From: Stenogyne calaminthoides
Lineage: Eukaryota; Streptophyta; Magnoliopsida; Lamiales; Lamiaceae
Length of the DNA: 64,000 nucleotides
Direction of reading: 5' to 3'
Assembly (NCBI GenBank): GCA_037126765.1
Contig: JBBCBC010000031.1
Location: forward strand, 1,931,638 to 1,995,637
A program made the translations under genes and the position numbers. The notes under the pieces are model-generated. The model was not told where the DNA came from, searched no databases, and worked only from the letters and a program-made list of their open reading frames with translations. Position 1 is the first letter of the stretch, and every line of letters starts with the position of its first letter. Shown here piece after piece: positions 59,151 to 64,000 of the stretch.

Positions 59151-60185
59151 AGGTTATGTCTGGAGGATCTATACTTTCAAGGTTGATGTAAGTAAGATCT
59201 ATGATAGGGTCAAGTTACTTTCCTGCGAAAAAAAATCTTATAAGATAAACCTTAGTTTGGTGAATATGCGTTGTTTTTCCCATGTATCTAAGGGTGAGTA
59301 AGGGCTTTGAAATCTGGTGGATTTCAATGAATTGCTTCTTTCAAAGCAAGGAATGAATCTGATCCAGGATGGAAATACATTGTTATTTCAAGTCTTGAAA
59401 ACCCACTACTTCCTAAACGAGTATTTTCTAACAGGGAAAATGGGATACAATTCGAGTTGTACTTAGCTTAGAACTCATGAAGGGCGGAAGGTTTTGGATG
59501 AGGGTTTGATGATGGGCTGAGTGTAACATCGAAAATTAATAAGTTATTATCTACAAGATTGGAAGGTTTGTGATTTGTTGTTAGATGACCATTAATGAAA
59601 TCTGTCACCGGTGAACAACATATTTCTCGGAAGTGGCACTAAACAAGATTTACATTATTCCGATTAAAAATTCTATCCCGCATGATGCTCTTGTGTGAAG
59701 GTTTACAAAAAATGAAATATACTCCGTACACGTTGACTACATTGATGTGTTTGGTTGTGTTCTAGAAGTCAATTTTTCTTCCAAAACAAATTTATTTCTC
59801 ACCATGAGGTGTGCTTTATGGCTTTGAACAATCTGCAACTCACAAACATAGGAGATTCACAGTGCGACATATTGAAAACCCCTATATGATAGTGGCCTAA
59901 AGTTAAAGACAAATGCTTTTATCAAAGGATTAGGCGTGAGTTTAGCAGGAGTCGTTCGTAACTTAGTTGGTGAGGTGGTTAGGTATTTTGCACAAGTGTA
60001 TGATAATCCATTTCTCTCGAGATTGCGGAGGCTTTTGACAATATGTTGTAAACACCGAGCTTGAAGTTGAATCAGACTCGCAAATTGTGGCATGCATTGA
60101 TGTGGTTATCAACAAGCCTCTCTTATCTTGGTGGAGTATGTTGGAGTCACCAACACCTTCGACAACATCACTCTCACCTGATGTT
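59151..60185 (+). pseudogene. LINE reverse transcriptase and RNase H, right fragment
   Basis: KVDVSKIYDRVK (59179-59214) carries the first catalytic Asp of the LINE RT and continues from FEIFHYMK at 18996 after the nest is removed. The C-terminal part (59926-60180) has GLGVSLAGVVRNLVGEVVRY and, in another frame, EVESDSQIVACIDVVINKP, typical of the RNase H-like domain of plant LINEs. Frameshifted and partly deleted; a relic on the same strand as the left fragment. Confidence 0.85.
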
Positions 60186-60186
60186 A

Positions 60187-60285
60187 AAAGTTGTTTTATT
60201 ATCATTTATAGAAATGCTCAATTGAGTTTGAGACAGAGCTTTTTGACAAATATTCAATTGAGTTGGGGATAGAGGGATTATTATA
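60187..60285. mobile_element. Fragment of the MITE family seen at 1026-1345
   Basis: TTTTATTATCATTTATAGAA, a TCAATTGAGTTTGAGAC-like block and ATTCAATTGAGTTGG match the right third of 1026-1345. The left part is missing. Confidence 0.55.
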
Positions 60286-60287
60286 TA

Positions 60288-60501
60288 CTCCCTCCGTCCC
60301 AATCTTAAGAGAATTCTTTCCATTTTTTTTGTCCCAATATTAAGAAAACCGTTCCTAAAATGGACATACTTATTTTATCACTTTATCACATACAATATTA
60401 ATAAACAACTCTTTCTACCCCCAATACTTTATCACTTTATCATTATTTCACTAAATCCTTATGAACAGTAAGACTTTCCCATAAAATTGGGACGGAGAGA
60501 G
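60288..60501. mobile_element. Stowaway MITE, 214 bp
   Basis: CTCCCTCCGTCCCAATC... to ...ATTGGGACGGAGAGAG, flanked by TA (60286-60287 and 60502-60503). Same length and inner words as 15622-15835. Confidence 0.93.
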
Positions 60502-60735
60502 TACTAAATAAGCATGAAAAAATATAGTATATAATATATTATATTTATATATATTTTAATAATGTAAAATGGGTAAAAATAGAATGGGCCGGAAGGGAAA
60601 ATGATGTCTAGACCTGTTCCATTCTATTACGAGTCTCGTGACGGGGTAACCCAAACATTGCGAGTTAGAGGGGGGTTGGGCCAAGTTTGCCCTAAAATTT
60701 AAGTTCACCACTACTATGCACTGCACAAATTGGAG

Positions 60736-60957
60736 CGGGTCTCTTGTGCATACAGGTGTACCGTGCACTCATAAGATATTTTAGAAACGTGCAACTTGTT
60801 GTAATGAAAGATGCAACTTGTTTACACTGAACCGTATAACTATTAATATGAAAAAATAATTGCATGTTTCAGTATAACAAATTGCACAGTTCTAAAATAC
60901 ATTACAGGTGCACGGTGCACCTGAATGGTGCACCTGAATGCACACAAAATTTAGCCC
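60736..60957. mobile_element. Fold-back MITE, copy 7
   Basis: GGGTCTCTTGTGCATACAGG left end, ACTATTAATATGAAAAAATA centre, right arm with a duplicated GGTGCACCTGAAT word (about 60915-60938). Confidence 0.8.
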
Positions 60958-60970
60958 ACAAACTTTTTAA

Positions 60971-61176
60971 CAAATTTAACTATTCACTTTTAATTATGTA
61001 CAGTTGAGCACATTCCCATAAGTCATGAATAATTAATTGCATATAGTAGAAAGACGAGGGAAGAAACAAACTTATTAAACAATTTTAACTATTCACTTTT
61101 AATTATTTACAGTCGATCACATTCCTATAAGTCATAAATAATTAATTGCAAATAGTAGAAAGACGAGGGAAGAAAT
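60971..61176. repeat. Tandem duplication of a ~97-bp block, 109-bp period
   Basis: The block from CAAATTTAACTATTCACTTT to GACGAGGGAAGAAA (60971-61067) is repeated at 61080-61176 with few differences, separated by about 12 bases. It lies between two fold-back MITEs. Confidence 0.85.
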
Positions 61177-61191
61177 GCAATTTTAATAATG

Positions 61192-61432
61192 ACTAAATCT
61201 TGTATGCATTCAGGTGCATCGTGCGTTCATAGTGAATGTTAGAACCGCACAACTTGTTATATTGAAATATGCAACTTATTTATACTAAAACGTACAATTA
61301 TTTTTATATTAATAGTTGCATGATTCATATAAATAAGTTGTATATTTTAATATATTAAATTGTACAATTTTAAAATATATTATGAATGTACCGTGCACGT
61401 GAATATATATGAGACTCACTCGTTAATAATTA
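61192..61432. mobile_element. Fold-back MITE, copy 8
   Basis: TGTATGCATTCAGGTGCATC left end and ACCGTGCACGTGAATATATA right end. The inner centre is inverted relative to other copies (TTTTTATATTAATAGTTGC), so the loop has flipped. Confidence 0.75.
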
Positions 61433-61719
61433 GTCCTTAGCATGATTGCCTTTTCCTTAACGTACTGCTAGTTGAAATGATATGACATTTAATAAGCCAA
61501 AATTAGGAAAGTAAGAATGAAACAACTCGTTCAAAGTAGAAATAATAGTTGACTATGAAATAGGCATTCCTAACTAGGGTTACCTAAGTTATGATGTCTC
61601 TTTCTTAATTACTTTTGTCCCAACTTTTGTTTCCCCTTTTTCATCGGGAGACAATACCTAATTCTTTTCATTTTATACTCTTACATTACTAAACATTTAA
61701 ATTTAGACAGCTCCATTTG

Positions 61720-61930
61720 GTTAATTTTTTTTAATAATCGCACTCTAATTATTTTTTGAGTGCAGCTCCACACAAAATATAAAAAAAAATAAAAAATACT
61801 TAAAGTGCGGTTATTTGATTGTTAAAAGTAGCACTATAATTTGGAGAGCTGTTAATAACCGCTGTCTAAGTATCACTTGGACATCGATTAATAACCGATG
61901 TCTAAGTATCACTTGAACATATATAATAAT
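61720..61930. repeat. Cluster of subterminal-type palindromes (CACTA-like)
   Basis: Repeated AACCGCTGTCTAAGTATCAC / CCGATGTCTAAGTATCACTT words and the AATTAATAACCG-type inverted pair resemble subterminal repeats of plant CACTA elements; related words occur at 62700-62820 and 63240-63440. The segment TTGATTGTTAAAAGTARCAC occurs at about 61816 and 61982. Confidence 0.5.
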
Positions 61931-62230
61931 TCGAGATATATAATGTATATATATTTGATATATAATAATTAGAGATATATTTGATTGTTAAAAGTAACAC
62001 TATAATTTAAAAGGTTTATATTTTTTAGTCCACATTTAGATAGTAAACAAATTATTATTATTGGGAAAATTCAAAATCAAAATTACCTACAAAATCAAAA
62101 TCTTGTTCCTGCTATTTAAATTGTTAGATCTTGTTCCTTCTAAATGATGTTTAGTTAAAAATTTATTTACATTTTCATATTTAGTTAATTTAAATATTTT
62201 AACATTTTTAAACAAAATTATCTTTTATTT

Positions 62231-62396
62231 AGATAGAAAAGTATTACTTGTTTAAATAGAAAAGTATTACTTGTTTAGATAGAAAGATATAACTTGTTTA
62301 AAGAAAAGTATTACTTGTTTAGATGAAAAGGTATTGCTTGTTTAAAGAAAAATATTACATATTTTGATAGAAAATTATTACTTGTTAGTATTATAA
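62231..62396. repeat. ~23-bp minisatellite, about seven units
   Basis: Degenerate units of GATAGAAAAGTATTACTTGTTTA, first unit at about 62232, with decay towards the right end. Confidence 0.8.
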
Positions 62397-62610
62397 GTTT
62401 AAAAGAAAGGTAGCACTTTTTTAAAAAAAAAAACAAGTAAAAAATATAATTTTAATATAATATAATTTAATTTAAATTTATATAAAAAAATTATTATATA
62501 AAAATGTGATTGAATTAATAAATAAGATAATTGAAATAAAGAATTAAAAAAAATTGTTTGAAAAAATGATTTTTAAGACATATAGAATTAATTTCATTAA
62601 GTAAATGCAA

Positions 62611-62685
62611 GAAAGCAAGTGCTCGAGCGGAATTGATTCTCACTCAGGCGCCCAAGGTCCCGTGTTCTATCCCCAATGGGAGCTT
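62611..62685 (+). mobile_element. tRNA-related sequence, possible SINE head
   Basis: AAGTGCTCGAGCGG (62617-62630) resembles a tRNA A box and TGTTCTATCCCC (about 62663-62674) resembles a B box (GGTTCGATCCC), with spacing typical of a tRNA gene, followed by GGGAGCTTC. It lacks a clean cloverleaf, so a decayed tRNA-derived SINE is more likely than a working tRNA gene. Confidence 0.4.
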
Positions 62686-62871
62686 CTCCAAAATATATAC
62701 TTATATAGTATCAGATTTGGACAGTTGTTTTTTAACCTTTATAACCCCTGTTTAAGGTGTCAGCTGTCTGAACTTAGACAGTTGTCACTTGGACAACCTT
62801 TATAACCGCTGTACATGTGTTATTTACTTTAATCTCCCGCCTCCTAAATTTTACATCAATTTAATTTAATT

Positions 62872-63093
62872 AGCTAAGTTTCGTATGCATTCAGGTGCAC
62901 CGTGCACTCATAATTCAACTTAAAAACATGCAGTTTATTAATAATTGCATTGAACCATACAACTATTAATATGAAAAAGTAGTCAATAATTGCACAATTC
63001 AGTATAAATAAATTGTATTTTCAATATAATAAATTGCTTGTTTTTAAAATATACTATAAGTACACGGTGATCTGAATGCAAATGAGACACAAT
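62872..63093. mobile_element. Fold-back MITE, copy 9
   Basis: CGTATGCATTCAGGTGCACC left end, ACTATTAATATGAAAAAGTA centre, right end TACACGGTGATCTGAATGC followed by AAATGAGACAC. Confidence 0.8.
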
Positions 63094-63189
63094 CAATTTA
63101 ACTATATAAATGCATACATACTAACACGTTCACATCCCAACTTTAGAACCGTTTTCTTATCAAACTTTCATCTATTTTTTACTTGGAAT

Positions 63190-63440
63190 CACTACTACAA
63201 ATTTAAGCTTGCATAGCTGTATTTGGATAGTCATTTTTTCAAACAGCTCTCAAAGCTACAGCTTGGAGAGCGGTTTTAATTAAAAAAAAAATAGACAGCG
63301 ATTCAAAACCGTTGTCCAAGTACAACACTTAGAAAGCGGTTTAGAACCGTTGTGCAATGTTTTAGACAGCGGTTTTGAACCGCTGTCCAAGGGCAGAGTT
63401 TGGACAGCTGTTCGGAACCGCTGTCCAATAGGTCGGATAA
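63190..63440. mobile_element. CACTA-like terminus with subterminal palindromes
   Basis: CACTACTACAAATTTAAGC (63190) is a plausible CACTA end; it is followed by at least four palindromes of the GACAGCGGTTTTGAACCGCTGTC type (for example 63366-63388, and near 63300, 63340 and 63410). Such head-to-head words are typical of the subterminal region of plant CACTA elements. The other end was not identified. Confidence 0.55.
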
Positions 63441-63657
63441 TTAATATATATACACCCAAATCGCGAACCAAAGAAAATTTTCCCCAAATCTTGAATTAAA
63501 ACCAGCTGATATCGAAGCCCTAGCCTCCTCCTCCCTCTCCCCCAAATCGAACCATCCGCCGCGCGTCCTCCCCTACCGCCGCCGCCGTTGCCTTGTTACC
63601 AAGTTCCCCTACCACCGCCTAGCTTTCTCCTTCCATAGGTAATTTTTATTCAGTAGA
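63441..63657 (+). other. GC- and C-rich leader-like stretch
   Basis: A C-rich segment (AGCCCTAGCCTCCTCCTCC, CGCCGCCGCCGTTGCC) looks like the 5' leader of a plant gene, perhaps captured by the CACTA-like element. No start codon with a meaningful frame follows. Confidence 0.35.
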
Positions 63658-63837
63658 AGGTATTTAATCATACTGGATGACATGTGGAGTATTGAACTTT
63701 GGGACGACATTAAGTTTTTCTTTCCAAATAACGATAATGGTAGTCGTGTTGTTGTTACCACTAGGTTAGTCAATATTGCTCTTCATTTCGACAACTTTTT
63801 CAGGGAACGTGGTAAGCTCATGTTCTGCGCCGGATAG
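63658..63837 (+). pseudogene. NB-ARC (CNL-type resistance gene) fragment
   Basis: The frame reads RYLIILDDMWSIELWDDIKF (kinase 2 motif, LDDMW) then PNNDNGSRVVVTTRLVNIAL (RNBS-B, GSRVVVTTR), about 60 codons, then stops at 63835. The spacing and sequence fit R1-like coiled-coil NB-LRR proteins, intracellular immune receptors. The P-loop before it and the GLPL/LRR part after it are missing. It begins right after a GC-rich leader-like stretch, so it may be a fragment carried by a transposon or the edge of a larger relic beyond the window. Confidence 0.85.
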
Positions 63838-64000
63838 CATTTATGAGCAGAAATTGCAAGACTGAGGATACGGAGTTTTTTTAGATGAACAAAAGATATT
63901 GTTGACAAAACAATCGAGACACAACTTTGTTTTCTCATGAACTATTTCCTAGTTTAATTGCAATTTCATGAGATTGGAAATTCTCTTAATCACCCCTTCA

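Noticed and set aside
62611..62685. Functional tRNA gene
   Set aside because: A and B boxes are only approximate and no full cloverleaf with paired acceptor stem could be drawn; a SINE-type relic is more likely.

Overview
This is AT-rich nuclear DNA of a flowering plant. Support comes from a spliced AP2/TOE3-class floral transcription factor gene with a miR172 site, plant Ty1/copia and LINE retroelements, Stowaway-type MITEs, CACTA-type ends and an NB-ARC resistance-gene fragment. It is a eudicot by gene character. The R1-like look of the NB-ARC fragment would fit an asterid (for example Lamiales), but that is a guess.

Layout. 1-5111: AT-rich DNA with small MITE-like repeats, then the promoter and 5' leader of the only intact gene. 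5112-7906: the euAP2 gene, ten exons, 472 codons, with one GC-AG intron. 8100-18600: non-coding DNA littered with short fold-back elements, Stowaway-type MITEs and TE ends. 18597-60185: one LINE reverse-transcriptase relic split by about 40 kb of nested LTR retrotransposons. 60186-64000: more MITEs, minisatellites, CACTA-like subterminal palindromes and a truncated NB-ARC pseudogene.

The nest can be read from LTR ends (TGTTGG...CCAACA) and target-site duplications. Element 0 (copia, minus strand, 19006-59145, TSD TAATT) landed in the LINE RT gene. Element 1 (copia, plus, 20896-30163, TSD TCTAT) landed in the RNase H part of element 0. Element 2 (copia, minus, 31874-54631, TSD TCATT) landed in the integrase of element 0. 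Element 3 (copia, plus, 38436 to about 47558, 3' LTR end lost) landed in the leader of element 2. Element X (48495-53339, TSD ATAAT) landed in the 5' LTR of element 2. All four copia elements are one family (gag beginning MSQPFNP, order gag-PR-INT-RT-RH), and all are frameshifted.

Element X is the most unusual object: three long LTRs (about 1.4-1.7 kb) separated by two interiors of only 139-140 bp that hold little more than a primer-binding site and a polypurine tract. A second notable signal is that paralogous TE copies differ repeatedly at CAG/CTG trinucleotides (CAG or CTG against CG, CGA or TCG). This looks more like base-calling or polishing error at CHG-methylated sites than real mutation, so many apparent frameshifts in the TEs may be artefacts. 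All comparisons were made by eye; no identities were computed.
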